This document shows, one piece after another, positions 9,146-18,337 of a DNA stretch of 62,619 nucleotides. This stretch comes from Hespellia sp. (GTDB lineage Bacteria; Bacillota; Clostridia; Lachnospirales; Lachnospiraceae): positions 1-62,619 of the forward strand of contig JAQVCP010000014.1 of the NCBI GenBank assembly GCA_028689735.1. Reading direction: 5' to 3'. Numbering within the stretch: the first letter of the stretch is position 1; each line of letters opens with the position of its first letter. Made by a program: the position numbers and the translations under genes. The notes beneath the pieces are model-generated. The model searched no databases, was not told the DNA's origin, and worked only from the letters and a program-made list of their open reading frames with translations.

Positions 9146-9553
9146 ATGAAAGAAAAACTGATGAGATTTATGCAGGGAAGATACGGAGTAGATTCACTCT
9201 CAAAATTTTTACTCGTGATAGGGGTGGCGGCAGTCGTGCTCTCGTCCTTCACAGGGGGGAACATAGCGGGAAGAATCATTTACATCATAGGCTGGGTTGC
9301 AATCATCCTGACTTACTTCAGGATGTTCTCGAAGAACTACACGAAGCGTTCGGCAGAGAATCAGACCTATCTGAATAAGACGTATAAGATCCGTTGCTGG
9401 TTTGCAAAGCAGAAGAATCTCATCAGTCAGAGAAAAGTCTATCATATCTACAAATGCCCGAACTGTAAGCAGAAGATTCGAGTGCCAAAGGGCAAAGGCA
9501 GAATCGAGATCAGTTGTCCCAAATGCCGCACCTCATTTATCAAAAAGAGTTAA
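9146..9553 (+). CDS. Membrane protein with C-terminal zinc ribbon
   Basis: 135 residues. Two hydrophobic segments lie near the N-terminus (about 17-35 and 42-58), followed by a basic linker and a C-terminal zinc ribbon: CPNCKQKIRVPKG followed by CPKCRTSF, four Cys as two CxxC pairs. I do not recognise a named family. ATG 9146 was preferred over GTG 9083 because GTGAGGAAAA precedes it and the upstream part overlaps a promoter-like sequence. It probably forms one unit with the next two genes. Confidence 0.75.
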   Translation: MKEKLMRFMQGRYGVDSLSKFLLVIGVAAVVLSSFTGGNIAGRIIYIIGWVAIILTYFRMFSKNYTKRSAENQTYLNKTYKIRCWFAKQKNLISQRKVYHIYKCPNCKQKIRVPKGKGRIEISCPKCRTSFIKKS

Positions 9554-9564
9554 TATATCTATTT

Positions 9565-9598
9565 ATTATGAGCCGAACAGCGATGTCCGGCTCATAAT
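9565..9598 (+). other. 11-bp hairpin between zinc-ribbon and DUF5685 genes
   Basis: ATTATGAGCCG (9565-9575) pairs perfectly with CGGCTCATAAT (9588-9598) around a 12-nt loop. No T-run follows on the plus strand, so it is a weak terminator at best; it might set relative expression of the two genes by protecting mRNA ends. Confidence 0.5.
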
Positions 9599-9644
9599 GG
9601 AATCAGAGGTATCTTACATATCAAAAGAATTGGAGGGGTAGAGA

Positions 9645-10475
9645 ATGTTTGGGTATATCAGTATCAACAAAGCAGAGATGAAGTTCAAAGATTTTGACTT
9701 ATATCACTCCTTCTACTGTGGACTCTGCCGGAGATTGAAAGAAAAATACGGTAAGCGGGGGCAGATGACTCTATCCTATGATATGACGTTTCTTCTGGTA
9801 CTGCTGACAGCGTTATATGAGCCGGAGACGGAGGATGGCATGTGCAAGTGTATCGCACATCCGTTTGAGAAGCATCCGACCAGAATCAATGAATTTACAG
9901 ATTATGTAGCAGACATGAATCTGCTTCTTTCCTATTACAAATGTGAAGATGACTGGCAGGATGAAAAAAAGCATCTTAAACATTTATATGCAGGTCTGCT
10001 GAAGTCTGAGAATGAGAAGGTGCGCGTCCGGTATGAGGAAAAGGTAAAGCGGATTGTAGACTGTCTGGATGAAATCTTTATCCATGAGAAACAGGGCGAA
10101 GAGAATATCGACAAGATGGCGGGGTATTTTGGTGAAATCATGGGACAGATTTTTATGTGCCGAGAGGATGAGTGGAAACAGAGCATGTATAAGATTGGGT
10201 TCTACCTTGGCAAGTTCATTTACCTGATGGATGCGTATGAAGATATTGAGGAAGATATCAGAAAGAATAATTACAATCCTTTTAAGAATACTTACCAGGA
10301 GGAAACATTTGAGACCGATTGCAGACAGATTCTTACCATGATGATGGCAGAGTGCTCGAGGGAATTTGAAAAACTTCCCATTATTGAGTATGTCGATATC
10401 TTGAGAAATGTGTTATACTCAGGAGTGTGGACCCGTTATGAACAGGTACGGGCAAAAAGAATTAAGGAGAAATAG
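9645..10475 (+). CDS. DUF5685 family protein
   Basis: 276 residues, soluble and mostly helical. The N-terminal MFGYISINKAEMK followed by FYCGLCRRLKEKYG is the hallmark of DUF5685; a second Cys pair occurs in MCKCIAHPF. Family members often sit directly before a J-domain gene, as here (3-nt gap). The conserved Cys suggest a metal site or a redox role, but this is inference. The family's function is unknown. Confidence 0.82.
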   Translation: MFGYISINKAEMKFKDFDLYHSFYCGLCRRLKEKYGKRGQMTLSYDMTFLLVLLTALYEPETEDGMCKCIAHPFEKHPTRINEFTDYVADMNLLLSYYKCEDDWQDEKKHLKHLYAGLLKSENEKVRVRYEEKVKRIVDCLDEIFIHEKQGEENIDKMAGYFGEIMGQIFMCREDEWKQSMYKIGFYLGKFIYLMDAYEDIEEDIRKNNYNPFKNTYQEETFETDCRQILTMMMAECSREFEKLPIIEYVDILRNVLYSGVWTRYEQVRAKRIKEK

Positions 10476-10478
10476 AAT

Positions 10479-11180
10479 ATGGGTGATCCATACAGCATAT
10501 TGGGAGTAGACAGGAGTGCTTCTGATGAAGAGATAAAAAAAGCATATCGGTCATTGAGCCGTAAATATCATCCGGATGCGAATATTAATAATCCAAACAA
10601 AGATCAGGCGGAGGCGAAGTTTAAGGAAGTGCAGCAGGCTTATCAGCAGATTATGGACAACAAGGCTTATGGAGATGCCGGCTATGGACAGGCGGGATCT
10701 TATGGGGAGAGCTCGTTTGGAGGATTTGGCAGTTTCGGAGGCTTTTATGGAGGACAATCCTCACAGGCACAGCAGAACCAGTCGGAGTCAGAGATACATT
10801 TACAGGCGGCTGGGAATTATATAAGGAGCGGACATTACAAGGAAGCCTTGAATGTGTTAGAGGGAATCCAGGAACGCTCTGCACTTTGGTATTTTTACAG
10901 TGCATCAGCCAATTCGGGGATTGGCAACAATGTGGTGGCACTTGACCATGCACAGAAGGCTGCAAGTATGGAACCAAACAATATGCAGTATCAGTTATTG
11001 CTGCAGCGTCTTGAGGGTGGAGGCGGCTGGTACCAGAGCCAGCAGAGCACATATGGCTATCCGACTATGGGTGGCAGCGGAATGTGTCTGAAGCTCTGTA
11101 TAGCTAATATGGTATGTAATTTATGCTGCGGTGGAGGCGGTCTTTGCTTCGGCGGTGGTTACGGTGGGAGATATATGTAA
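10479..11180 (+). CDS. J-domain protein with TPR-like region and Cys/Gly tail
   Basis: 233 residues. Residues 1 to about 65 form a J domain with the HPD triad (KYHPDA), which stimulates the ATPase of DnaK. A Gly/Ser/Phe-rich linker follows, then TPR-like helices (about 108-170: [16 protein letters not shown] and later [15 protein letters not shown]). The C-terminus is a short Cys/Gly-rich stretch with six Cys in about 30 residues. It lacks the DnaJ zinc domain and is therefore a specialised co-chaperone, not DnaJ itself. Its partner or client may be the adjacent DUF5685 protein. Confidence 0.82.
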   Translation: MGDPYSILGVDRSASDEEIKKAYRSLSRKYHPDANINNPNKDQAEAKFKEVQQAYQQIMDNKAYGDAGYGQAGSYGESSFGGFGSFGGFYGGQSSQAQQNQSESEIHLQAAGNYIRSGHYKEALNVLEGIQERSALWYFYSASANSGIGNNVVALDHAQKAASMEPNNMQYQLLLQRLEGGGGWYQSQQSTYGYPTMGGSGMCLKLCIANMVCNLCCGGGGLCFGGGYGGRYM

Positions 11181-11318
11181 TCTCTTTGTGCGATGAGCAG
11201 CATCGAAAGCAGTGAGGGCGATACAAAAGACCATTCTGCTCGGAGCTGATGATTTTCCTACAAAGCCCTGAATATTCGGAAAAATCAAGCAGTAAAATCA
11301 AAATAGAACACATGGCGT

Positions 11319-11385
11319 AAAAGTGCACTTTGCTACTCAGAAAAGGTCCTCAGAGGACGTATCTGAATGCAATGTGCACTTTTAT
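11319..11385 (+). terminator. Long interrupted terminator hairpin
   Basis: AAAAGTGCAC (11319-11328) pairs with GTGCACTTTT (11374-11383). Inner pairings TTGC/GCAA, TCAGA/TCTGA and GTCCT/AGGAC continue the stem. The final T-run is short (TTTTATATT). It separates the J-domain gene from pstS in a 336-bp spacer without genes. Confidence 0.65.
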
Positions 11386-11418
11386 ATTGCCCGGAGAGTT
11401 AGAAGGGACAAACTTTAT

Positions 11419-11473
11419 TTTACATATTCTTAACGAAGTACCGCTTTTTGATTTAACATTCGCTCTGTAAAAT
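11419..11473 (+). promoter_or_regulatory. Possible Pho box and pst promoter
   Basis: TTTACA (11419) and TTAACG (11430) are 11 bp apart, and TTAACA occurs at 11453, about two further turns on. Firmicute PhoP sites are direct TT(A/T)ACA-like hexamers with 11-bp periodicity, so this fits a PhoP site. TAAAAT at 11468-11473 would be the -10; there is no good -35, as expected for an activated promoter. Confidence 0.45.
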
Positions 11474-11516
11474 AGCCAGTGTGAACAACAAAAACAAGAA
11501 AAGAGGAAAGAATAAA

Positions 11517-12464
11517 ATGAAAATGAAAAAGTTTGTCGCATTAGTTTCGGTAGTAAGTATGTTGGCAGTTGCAGCAACAGGATGTGGAAACACATCAGCT
11601 GACAGCGCATCGGGAAGCACAGCTGACAGCGCATCGGGAAGCACAGCTGACGGTGCATCAGGAAGCGATTCAGCTTGGGACAGCTCAATGGATATCACCG
11701 TAGTGTCAAGAGAAGATGGCTCCGGTACAAGAGGAGCATTCATCGAATTATTCGGAGTAGAAGAAAAAGATGCTTCCGGTGAGAAAGTTGATAACACAAC
11801 AACAGATGCTCAGATTACAAATAGCACATCTGTAATGATGACAACAGTAGCGGGAGATGAATATGCAATCGGTTATGTATCACTTGGTTCTTTAGATGAC
11901 AGCGTAAAAGCAGTGAAGATCGATGGAGCTGAGGCAACAGCTGAGAACGTAAAATCAGGTGACTACAAGGTAACAAGACCATTTAACATCGTAACAAAAG
12001 AAGGAATGAACAACGAAGTAGCAACAGATTTTATCTCATTCATCATGAGCACAGAAGGCCAGAAAGTTGTTGAAGACAACGGTTATATTGCAGTAGATGA
12101 TGTGACAGCATACGCAGGAAGCAAGCCTTCAGGAAAATGCGTAGTAGGTGGTTCTTCTTCGGTATCTCCAGTAATGGAAAAATTAGTAGAAGCTTACAAA
12201 GCAGTAAATACAAACGCAGAAATCGAACTTCAGACAACAGATTCTACTACAGGTGTTACATCTACACAGGATGGAAGCTATGATATCGGTATGGCATCAA
12301 GAGAATTAAAAGCAGAAGAGACAGGTGTTACAGCTACAGTAATCGCAACAGACGGTATCGCAGTAGTAGTGAACAACGACAGTACAGTGGATGAGCTCAC
12401 AACAGAACAGGTAAAATCAATCTACACAGGTGAAGCTCTTACATGGGATGAGGTATTAAAGTAA
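11517..12464 (+). CDS. pstS: Phosphate-binding lipoprotein PstS
   Basis: 315 residues. A signal peptide ends in VAATGC, a lipobox, so the protein is a lipid-anchored phosphate receptor outside the membrane. A Ser/Ala/Gly/Asp linker, encoded by three near-identical 24-bp repeats (about 11598-11663), follows the lipid anchor. The phosphate-binding fold is seen in SREDGSGTRGAF, which supplies the phosphate-gripping Ser/Arg residues, and in GGSSSVSP. It delivers phosphate to PstCA. Start ATG 11517 has AGAGGAAAG upstream; the longer GTG 11481 start is less likely. Confidence 0.92.
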   Translation: MKMKKFVALVSVVSMLAVAATGCGNTSADSASGSTADSASGSTADGASGSDSAWDSSMDITVVSREDGSGTRGAFIELFGVEEKDASGEKVDNTTTDAQITNSTSVMMTTVAGDEYAIGYVSLGSLDDSVKAVKIDGAEATAENVKSGDYKVTRPFNIVTKEGMNNEVATDFISFIMSTEGQKVVEDNGYIAVDDVTAYAGSKPSGKCVVGGSSSVSPVMEKLVEAYKAVNTNAEIELQTTDSTTGVTSTQDGSYDIGMASRELKAEETGVTATVIATDGIAVVVNNDSTVDELTTEQVKSIYTGEALTWDEVLK

Positions 12465-12465
12465 A

Positions 12466-13386
12466 ATGAAAAAGGAAGCATGTGAAAAGGAAAAGAAGAT
12501 AGCTTCCAAAGGAAGCAACATCGTTCTTGAAAAATCCATGCAGGGAGTATTCTTTATTGCCGCCTGTGCTTCGGTACTGGCGGTAGCTCTCATTTGTATC
12601 TTTCTTTTTGCAAATGGGCTTCCTGCAATGAGCGAAATTGGGGTCATAAAATTCCTTACGGGAACCGTATGGAGACCAAACAACGATTTGTATGGTATCT
12701 TCCCAATGATTATCGGCAGTATTTATATTACAGCAGGAGCAATCGTATTCGGAGTCCCGATTGGTATTTTAACAGCAGTGTTCATGGCCAAGTATTGTCC
12801 AAAGGTAATCTACAAACCGTTAAAATCAGCAACGGAGTTACTTGCAGGAATCCCATCTGTTATTTATGGTTTCTTTGGACTGGTGGTATTAGTACCGTTT
12901 GTCCGAAATGCAGGCAGAAGCATGGGCCTTCCCGGTAATGGAAGCAGTATCCTTACTGCATCACTTTTGCTTGGAATGATGATTCTCCCGACCATCATCG
13001 GACTGACAGAATCTGCAATCCGTGCAGTGCCGGAACAGTATTACGAAGGTTCCCTTGCACTTGGGGCAACTCACGAAAGAAGCATCTTCATGGTTGTCAT
13101 CCCGGCAGCAAAATCCGGCGTGATCGCAGGAATCGTTCTTGGAATCGGTCGTGCAATCGGAGAGACAATGGCAGTAATCATGGTAGCTGGTAATCAGGCG
13201 AGAATGCCATCCGGTCTTCTCAAGGGAATTCGTACCATGACAGCCAACATCGTTATTGAAATGGGATATGCAACAGGTTTACATAGAGAAGCATTGATTG
13301 CAACGGGTGTGGTACTCTTTGTGTTCATCTTGATTATCAACTTTAGCGTTGCATTCTTAAACAGGAGGTCAGGAAATGATAAATAA
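12466..13386 (+). CDS. pstC: Phosphate ABC transporter permease PstC
   Basis: 306 residues with six membrane segments. Contains the binding-protein-dependent permease motif around EGSLALGATHERSIFMVVIPAAKSG (EAA loop contacting PstB). It starts 1 nt after the pstS stop and overlaps pstA by 11 bp, so the genes are translationally linked. It forms the phosphate channel with PstA. Confidence 0.95.
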   Translation: MKKEACEKEKKIASKGSNIVLEKSMQGVFFIAACASVLAVALICIFLFANGLPAMSEIGVIKFLTGTVWRPNNDLYGIFPMIIGSIYITAGAIVFGVPIGILTAVFMAKYCPKVIYKPLKSATELLAGIPSVIYGFFGLVVLVPFVRNAGRSMGLPGNGSSILTASLLLGMMILPTIIGLTESAIRAVPEQYYEGSLALGATHERSIFMVVIPAAKSGVIAGIVLGIGRAIGETMAVIMVAGNQARMPSGLLKGIRTMTANIVIEMGYATGLHREALIATGVVLFVFILIINFSVAFLNRRSGNDK

Positions 13387-14236
13387 AGAAACATTCAGCG
13401 GGAAGATGAAATCCTACCTAAAAACTCCTGGCTCATTTATCATGATGCTGCTGGTTATGCTGGCATCCATCATCACATTTGCAGTATTAATCTTTTTGAT
13501 TGTATATATCCTTATACATGGTGTTCCTTATCTGAAACCATCCTTGTTTTCACTTCACTATACTTCAGATAACGCATCACTGATGCCGGCGTTGATTAAT
13601 ACCGTAGTCATGACATTTCTATCATTACTGATTGCCGTTCCATTTGGAATCTTTGCAGCGATTTTTCTGGTAGAGTATGCAGCAAGAGGTAATAAATTTT
13701 TAGGTGTGATTCGTCTGACAACAGAAACACTGTCGGGAATTCCATCTATCGTATATGGATTATTCGGAATGTTATTCTTTGTTAACACGCTGGGCTGGGG
13801 TTTCTCACTTCTGGCAGGTGCATTTACACTTGCGATCATGGTACTGCCGTCAATCATGCGTACCACAGAAGAGGCACTGAAAGCAATCCCGGACTCATTC
13901 CGTGAAGGAAGTTTTGGCTTAGGCGCGGGCAAGCTCCGTACCGTATTTCGAATCGTTCTTCCGTCGGCAGTGCCAGGAATTTTGGCGGGTGTCATCCTGG
14001 CAGTCGGAAGAATTGTAGGAGAAACAGCAGCACTGATATATACGGCAGGTACCGTAGCGGCTATCCCATCAAGCGTTATGGGCTCCGGCAGAACTCTGGC
14101 AGTTCACATGTACAATCTCGCAAGTGAAGGTCTTTATATGGACCAGGCTTATGCGACAGCGGTTATACTGCTTGTGCTTGTCGTGGGAATCAATACCCTG
14201 TCAAATGTAATAGCGAAGAGATTAACGAAAGGATAA
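13376..14236 (+). CDS. pstA: Phosphate ABC transporter permease PstA
   Basis: 286 residues with six membrane segments. The EAA-type loop is [20 protein letters not shown]. The start lies within the pstC 3' end behind AGGAGG. Second half of the phosphate channel. Confidence 0.95.
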   Translation: MINKETFSGKMKSYLKTPGSFIMMLLVMLASIITFAVLIFLIVYILIHGVPYLKPSLFSLHYTSDNASLMPALINTVVMTFLSLLIAVPFGIFAAIFLVEYAARGNKFLGVIRLTTETLSGIPSIVYGLFGMLFFVNTLGWGFSLLAGAFTLAIMVLPSIMRTTEEALKAIPDSFREGSFGLGAGKLRTVFRIVLPSAVPGILAGVILAVGRIVGETAALIYTAGTVAAIPSSVMGSGRTLAVHMYNLASEGLYMDQAYATAVILLVLVVGINTLSNVIAKRLTKG

Positions 14237-14240
14237 TGAG

Positions 14241-14990
14241 ATGGATAAATTAAATATCAAGAATGTGAATCTTCATTATGATGATTTTCATGCTTTGAAA
14301 AATGTCAGTCTTGACATTGAAGAAAATAAGATCACAGCATTTATCGGACCTAGTGGCTGCGGTAAATCTACCTTATTAAAATCTATCAACCGAATGAACG
14401 ATCTGGTTGAAGGTTGTAAAATCGACGGAGAATTTTTATTAGATGGTGTAGACCTTTATAAAGATATTGATGTCAACGTACTTAGAAAAAGAGTGGGAAT
14501 GGTATTCCAGAAACCGAATCCGTTTCCGATGAGCATCTATGATAATATCGCTTACGGACCACGTACCCATGGGATTCGTTCCAAGGTGAAATTAGATGAG
14601 ATTGTAGAGACTTCTCTTCGTAACGCAGCAATCTGGGAAGAGACAAAGGATCGTCTGAAGAAGAGCGCCCTGGGTATGTCCGGTGGACAACAGCAGCGTA
14701 TATGTATTGCAAGGGCACTTGCGGTCGAGCCGGAAGTTCTTCTGATGGATGAGCCAACCTCAGCACTTGACCCGATTTCTACGTCAAAAATCGAAGACCT
14801 TGTGTTAGAATTGAAAGATCAATATACTATCGTAATGGTTACACACAATATGCAGCAGGCAGTCCGTGTAGCCGATAACACAGCATTTTTCCTTTTGGGA
14901 GAAGTGATTGAGTATAACGATACGGAAAAGATGTTCTCAGTACCATCAGACAAGAGAACAGAGGATTATATTACAGGAAGGTTTGGTTGA
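14241..14990 (+). CDS. pstB: Phosphate ABC transporter ATPase PstB
   Basis: 249 residues, the usual PstB length. Walker [10 protein letters not shown], signature MSGGQQQR, Walker [13 protein letters not shown] and the PstB-typical [12 protein letters not shown] in the Q-loop region are all visible. It powers PstCA at the cytoplasmic side. It begins 4 nt after pstA and ends 4 nt before phoU. Confidence 0.96.
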   Translation: MDKLNIKNVNLHYDDFHALKNVSLDIEENKITAFIGPSGCGKSTLLKSINRMNDLVEGCKIDGEFLLDGVDLYKDIDVNVLRKRVGMVFQKPNPFPMSIYDNIAYGPRTHGIRSKVKLDEIVETSLRNAAIWEETKDRLKKSALGMSGGQQQRICIARALAVEPEVLLMDEPTSALDPISTSKIEDLVLELKDQYTIVMVTHNMQQAVRVADNTAFFLLGEVIEYNDTEKMFSVPSDKRTEDYITGRFG

Positions 14991-14994
14991 TGTT

Positions 14995-15648
14995 ATGACA
15001 AGAAATAGATTTGATGCACAGTTACGTCAGATGAACGATGAGTTACTTGCAATGGGAGATTTGTGCGTAAGAGCGATTACAAATGTAACAGAGGCGCTGG
15101 AAGCAGGTGATGCGAAACGTGCGAAAATCGTAATCAGTGAGGATGAGCAGATTGATCAGAAAGAAAAAGAAATTGAGAGCATCTGCTTGAAGCTTCTGCT
15201 TCAGCAGCAGCCTGTAGCAAGAGACTTACGTCAGATTTCAGCGGCACTTAAGATGATTACAGATATGGAACGTATTGGTGACCAGACAGCGGACATTGCA
15301 GAAATTATTATGACAGCAGGAATTGTTGGAGCAACGGATATCGAGACCATCGGTCTGATGTCTGAGAAGGCAAGTCAGATGGTAAAAGAAAGTGTAGAAG
15401 CTTTCGTGAACAAGGATCTGGAGCTGACACGCAAGGTGATCCAGTCAGATGATATCGTAGATGACTTGTTTGACGAAGTAAAAGAGAATCTGGTCTCTTA
15501 TATTGCAAAAGAAGGCAAACAAGGTGCCAAAGCGATTGATATGATGATGATCGCAAAGTATCTGGAACGTATTGGAGATCATGCTACGAATATTGCAGAG
15601 TGGGTGGAATTCTCAATCACTGGGGTACATCATTCAGAAGATCAGTAA
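14995..15648 (+). CDS. phoU: Phosphate signalling protein PhoU
   Basis: 217 residues, two repeated three-helix PhoU domains with metal-binding D/E-x3-D-type motifs (DMERIGDQTADI and KYLERIGDHATNI). PhoU tones down Pst transport and PhoR signalling. Start chosen at ATG 14995, with AGGAAGG 13 bp upstream inside pstB. Last gene of the pst operon. Confidence 0.94.
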   Translation: MTRNRFDAQLRQMNDELLAMGDLCVRAITNVTEALEAGDAKRAKIVISEDEQIDQKEKEIESICLKLLLQQQPVARDLRQISAALKMITDMERIGDQTADIAEIIMTAGIVGATDIETIGLMSEKASQMVKESVEAFVNKDLELTRKVIQSDDIVDDLFDEVKENLVSYIAKEGKQGAKAIDMMMIAKYLERIGDHATNIAEWVEFSITGVHHSEDQ

Positions 15649-15669
15649 AATGAAAAATAACAATAGAGA

Positions 15670-15701
15670 AAAGACGTTCTGTAATTGCAGAGCGTCTTTT
15701 T
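15670..15701 (+). terminator. Terminator of the pst operon
   Basis: AAAGACGTTCTG (15670-15681) pairs with CAGAGCGTCTTT (15688-15699) over a 6-nt loop and ends in TTTTT. It closes pstSCAB-phoU, 22 bp after phoU. Confidence 0.92.
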
Positions 15702-15855
15702 GAGCGCTATGCCACCTGTAAGGGCTGCCGTTGATCTGGCGATCAAATGCATTGTATATTAGAACGAGTTTCTACTATATAATAGTGGCTCGATGAGGAT
15801 AAAAAAAGAAAAAACGTATTGTATTGAAAAAAAAACAATATTTCCAAAAAACTTC

Positions 15856-15884
15856 TTGCAATATCTTTCACTATCTTATATACT
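15856..15884 (+). promoter_or_regulatory. Promoter of the S10 operon
   Basis: TTGCAA (15856-15861), exactly 17 bp, then TATACT (15879-15884). Transcription would start near 15891 and give a 240-nt leader before rpsJ. An A/T-rich tract upstream (15800-15850) could act as an UP element. Confidence 0.75.
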
Positions 15885-15890
15885 AATAGA

Positions 15891-16130
15891 GCTGTGACAT
15901 GATAGCGTTGAAGCGTGAGGTTGCTATATAGCGAAGAGATATCTTCCATTATAGGTTTTCCGTGGAGCGAATGTCAAGTTAGGAAACTGGCGACAAGTCA
16001 CTGTACGAATCAATAACGTCCATTGAAATATGGAAACAACGTGTGAGTTCTCACGACACACACGGGAGAGTGTACAGTCACCGCTTGTCGTACTGAAGTA
16101 ATCAAGTACGAAAAGGAGGCGACTTTTTTT
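15891..16130 (+). promoter_or_regulatory. Structured leader RNA of the S10 operon
   Basis: No ORF. A long-range double stem is visible: CGACAAG with ACTGTAC (about 15991-16006) can pair with GTACAGT and CTTGTCG (about 16073-16090). Inside it sits GTGAG/CTCAC. Just before the ribosome binding site, CGTACT and AGTACG form a 6-bp hairpin. S10 operons are commonly controlled by L4 acting on the leader; whether this leader binds L4 is inference. Confidence 0.55.
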
Positions 16131-16448
16131 ATGGCAAGTCAAGTAATGAGAATCACTTTAAAGGCATATGATCACCAACTGGTAGATGCATCTGCAAAAA
16201 AAATCATTGAAACTGTAAAGAGAAACGGAGCACAAGTGAGTGGTCCTGTACCACTTCCAACTAAGAAGGAAGTAGTAACAATTCTGAGAGCGGTACACAA
16301 GTACAAAGACTCTAGAGAGCAGTTCGAACAGAGAACTCATAAGAGACTTATCGATATTCTGACACCAACACAGAAGACGGTTGATGCATTGTCAAGATTA
16401 GAAATGCCAGCAGGTGTTTATATCGATATCAAAATGAAGAACAAATAA
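16131..16448 (+). CDS. rpsJ: Ribosomal protein S10
   Basis: 105 residues. Opens the S10-spc-alpha cluster. Full-length, including the conserved GPVPLPTK segment and the RTHKRLIDI region. It is part of the 30S head and, as NusE, of the antitermination complex. Ribosome binding site AAAAGGAGG upstream. A 99-nt spacer to rplC holds two perfect hairpins (ATCCTA/TAGGAT at 16486-16501 and GATCAC/GTGATC at 16502-16521). Confidence 0.97.
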   Translation: MASQVMRITLKAYDHQLVDASAKKIIETVKRNGAQVSGPVPLPTKKEVVTILRAVHKYKDSREQFEQRTHKRLIDILTPTQKTVDALSRLEMPAGVYIDIKMKNK

Positions 16449-16547
16449 TTTCAGTTCTTCGCAACACATTAATAAAACAGTAAGTATCCTATATGTAGGA
16501 TGATCACAGAGTAACGTGATCCGCTGTATATTACAGGAGGTAGAATA

Positions 16548-17228
16548 ATGAAGAAAGCTATTTTAGCTACGAAAGTCGGAATGACTCAAATCTTCAGTGA
16601 AGACGGAGTATTGACTCCAGTAACAGTTCTTCAGGCTGGCCCTTGTGTAGTAACACAGGTTAAGACAGTTGAGAACGATGGTTACAACGCAGTTCAGGTT
16701 GGATATGTTGATAAGAAAGAAAAAGTCATCAACAAAGACAAGAGCGGCAAAAAAGAGACTACACGCAGACATGGTGTAACAAAAGCAGAAAAAGGACACT
16801 TTGACAAAGCTGGTGTTTCAGGCAAGAGATTTGTAAGAGAATTCAAGTTTGACAATGTTGAGGAATATGCATTGGCACAGGAAATCAAAGCTGATATCTT
16901 TGAAGCAGGTGACAAGATCGACGCTACTGCAATTTCAAAAGGTAAAGGTTTCCAGGGCGCAATCAAGCGTCACAACCAGAGCAGAGGACCTATGACACAT
17001 GGTTCAAAATTCCATCGTCATGCTGGTTCCAATGGTTCCGCATCTGACCCGAGTAAAGTATTCAAGGGCAAGAAGATGCCAGGACACATGGGAAGCAAGA
17101 AAATTACAGTTCAGAATCTTGAAATCGTAAGAGTAGATGCTGAGAACAACTTGCTCTTAGTTAAGGGTGCTGTACCTGGACCTAAGAAATCTTTAGTAAC
17201 AATTAAAGAATCTGTAAAGGCAATCTAG
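16548..17228 (+). CDS. rplC: Ribosomal protein L3
   Basis: 226 residues, slightly longer than the usual 205-210; the extra residues lie in a Lys-rich stretch near 60-80. Core L3 motifs are present: MTQIF at the N-terminus, [11 protein letters not shown] and MPGHMGSKK, which reach the peptidyl transferase centre. AGGAGG precedes the ATG. Confidence 0.97.
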   Translation: MKKAILATKVGMTQIFSEDGVLTPVTVLQAGPCVVTQVKTVENDGYNAVQVGYVDKKEKVINKDKSGKKETTRRHGVTKAEKGHFDKAGVSGKRFVREFKFDNVEEYALAQEIKADIFEAGDKIDATAISKGKGFQGAIKRHNQSRGPMTHGSKFHRHAGSNGSASDPSKVFKGKKMPGHMGSKKITVQNLEIVRVDAENNLLLVKGAVPGPKKSLVTIKESVKAI

Positions 17229-17258
17229 TCACACAGCTAGGAAAGGAGGAACACACAG

Positions 17259-17879
17259 ATGGCAAACGTATCTGTTTATAATATCGAAGGTAAAGAAGTT
17301 GGAACAATCGATTTAAGCGATGCAGTATTTGGTGTTGAGGTTAACGAGCACTTAGTACACATGGCAGTCGTAAACCAGCTTGCTAATAATCGTCAGGGAA
17401 CTCAAAAAGCGAAGACTCGTTCAGAAGTTCGTGGCGGAGGAAGAAAACCATGGAGACAGAAAGGAACTGGTCATGCAAGACAGGGTTCTACAAGAGCTCC
17501 ACAGTGGACAGGCGGCGGAGTTGTATTTGCTCCAACACCAAGAGACTATTCTTTCAAGCTTAATAAGAAAGAAAAGAGAGTTGCTCTCAAATCTGCACTC
17601 ACATCAAGAGTACAGGAGAATAAGCTGATCGTTCTCGATGAAATTAACTTTGAAGAGATCAAGACAAAGAACTTCCAGAATGTTCTGAACAACTTGGAAG
17701 TATCAAAAGCATTAGTAGTTTTGGAGGATGGAAATACAAACGCAGAACTTTCTGCAAAGAACATTCCATTTGTAAAGACAGCTCGTACAAATACAATCAA
17801 TGTATATGATATTTTGAAATATAACACAGTAATTACAACAAAGGCTGCGGCCCAAACTATTGAGGAGGTGTACGCATAA
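17259..17879 (+). CDS. rplD: Ribosomal protein L4
   Basis: 206 residues, normal length. The loop [18 protein letters not shown]-like segment (about residues 45-70) lines the exit tunnel. In many bacteria free L4 represses the S10 operon through the leader RNA. Its stop codon overlaps the rplW start by one base (TAATG). Confidence 0.97.
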   Translation: MANVSVYNIEGKEVGTIDLSDAVFGVEVNEHLVHMAVVNQLANNRQGTQKAKTRSEVRGGGRKPWRQKGTGHARQGSTRAPQWTGGGVVFAPTPRDYSFKLNKKEKRVALKSALTSRVQENKLIVLDEINFEEIKTKNFQNVLNNLEVSKALVVLEDGNTNAELSAKNIPFVKTARTNTINVYDILKYNTVITTKAAAQTIEEVYA

Positions 17880-18178
17880 TGGCAAATGTACAATATTATG
17901 ATGTAATCCTTAAACCGGTAGTTACAGAAAAGAGCATGGAACTTATGGCTGACAAGAAATATACTTTCTTAGTTCACACAGAAGCCACTAAGAACCAGGT
18001 GAAAGAAGCTGTTGAAAAGATGTTCGCGGGAACAAAAGTTGCAAGTGTTCATACAATGAATCTTAACGGTAAGAATAAGAGACGTGGAGCAACAACAGGC
18101 AAGACAGCTAAGACAAAGAAAGCAATTGTTCAGTTAACAGCTGACAGTGCTGAAATCGAGATTTTCGAAGGTCTGTAA
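17879..18178 (+). CDS. rplW: Ribosomal protein L23
   Basis: 99 residues. The N-terminal PVVTEKS motif and the basic loop NGKNKRRG are typical. L23 sits at the tunnel exit and docks trigger factor and SRP. It is coupled to rplD by a one-base overlap and followed by an unusually long spacer (159 nt). Confidence 0.97.
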   Translation: MANVQYYDVILKPVVTEKSMELMADKKYTFLVHTEATKNQVKEAVEKMFAGTKVASVHTMNLNGKNKRRGATTGKTAKTKKAIVQLTADSAEIEIFEGL

Positions 18179-18183
18179 ACCTA

Positions 18184-18300
18184 GAATACTTAGCGAAGTA
18201 TTATCGAGCTTAGTATGAAGGTTGTTCGAAGGAACTTGATGAGGTATTTCACGAATCTAGTGAATCGAACTTCCTTAGCAACCAAATAATACGGAATGAA
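18184..18300 (+). repeat. Two copies of the ribosomal-spacer repeat (rplW-rplB)
   Basis: Copy 1 is at 18184-18227 and copy 2 at 18231-18274. Both follow the pattern ACTT-NNNN-AAGT/AGGT, then TATT..CGA..CT(T)AGT, then a GAAC/GTTC end. Copy 2 is enclosed by stems GGTTG/CAACC and AAGGAA/TTCCTT. Three further copies lie in the rpsN-rpsH and rpsH-rplF spacers. Confidence 0.6.
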
Positions 18301-18337
18301 ACCGTGAGAATAAACAATAACGAAAGGAGTGATTATA

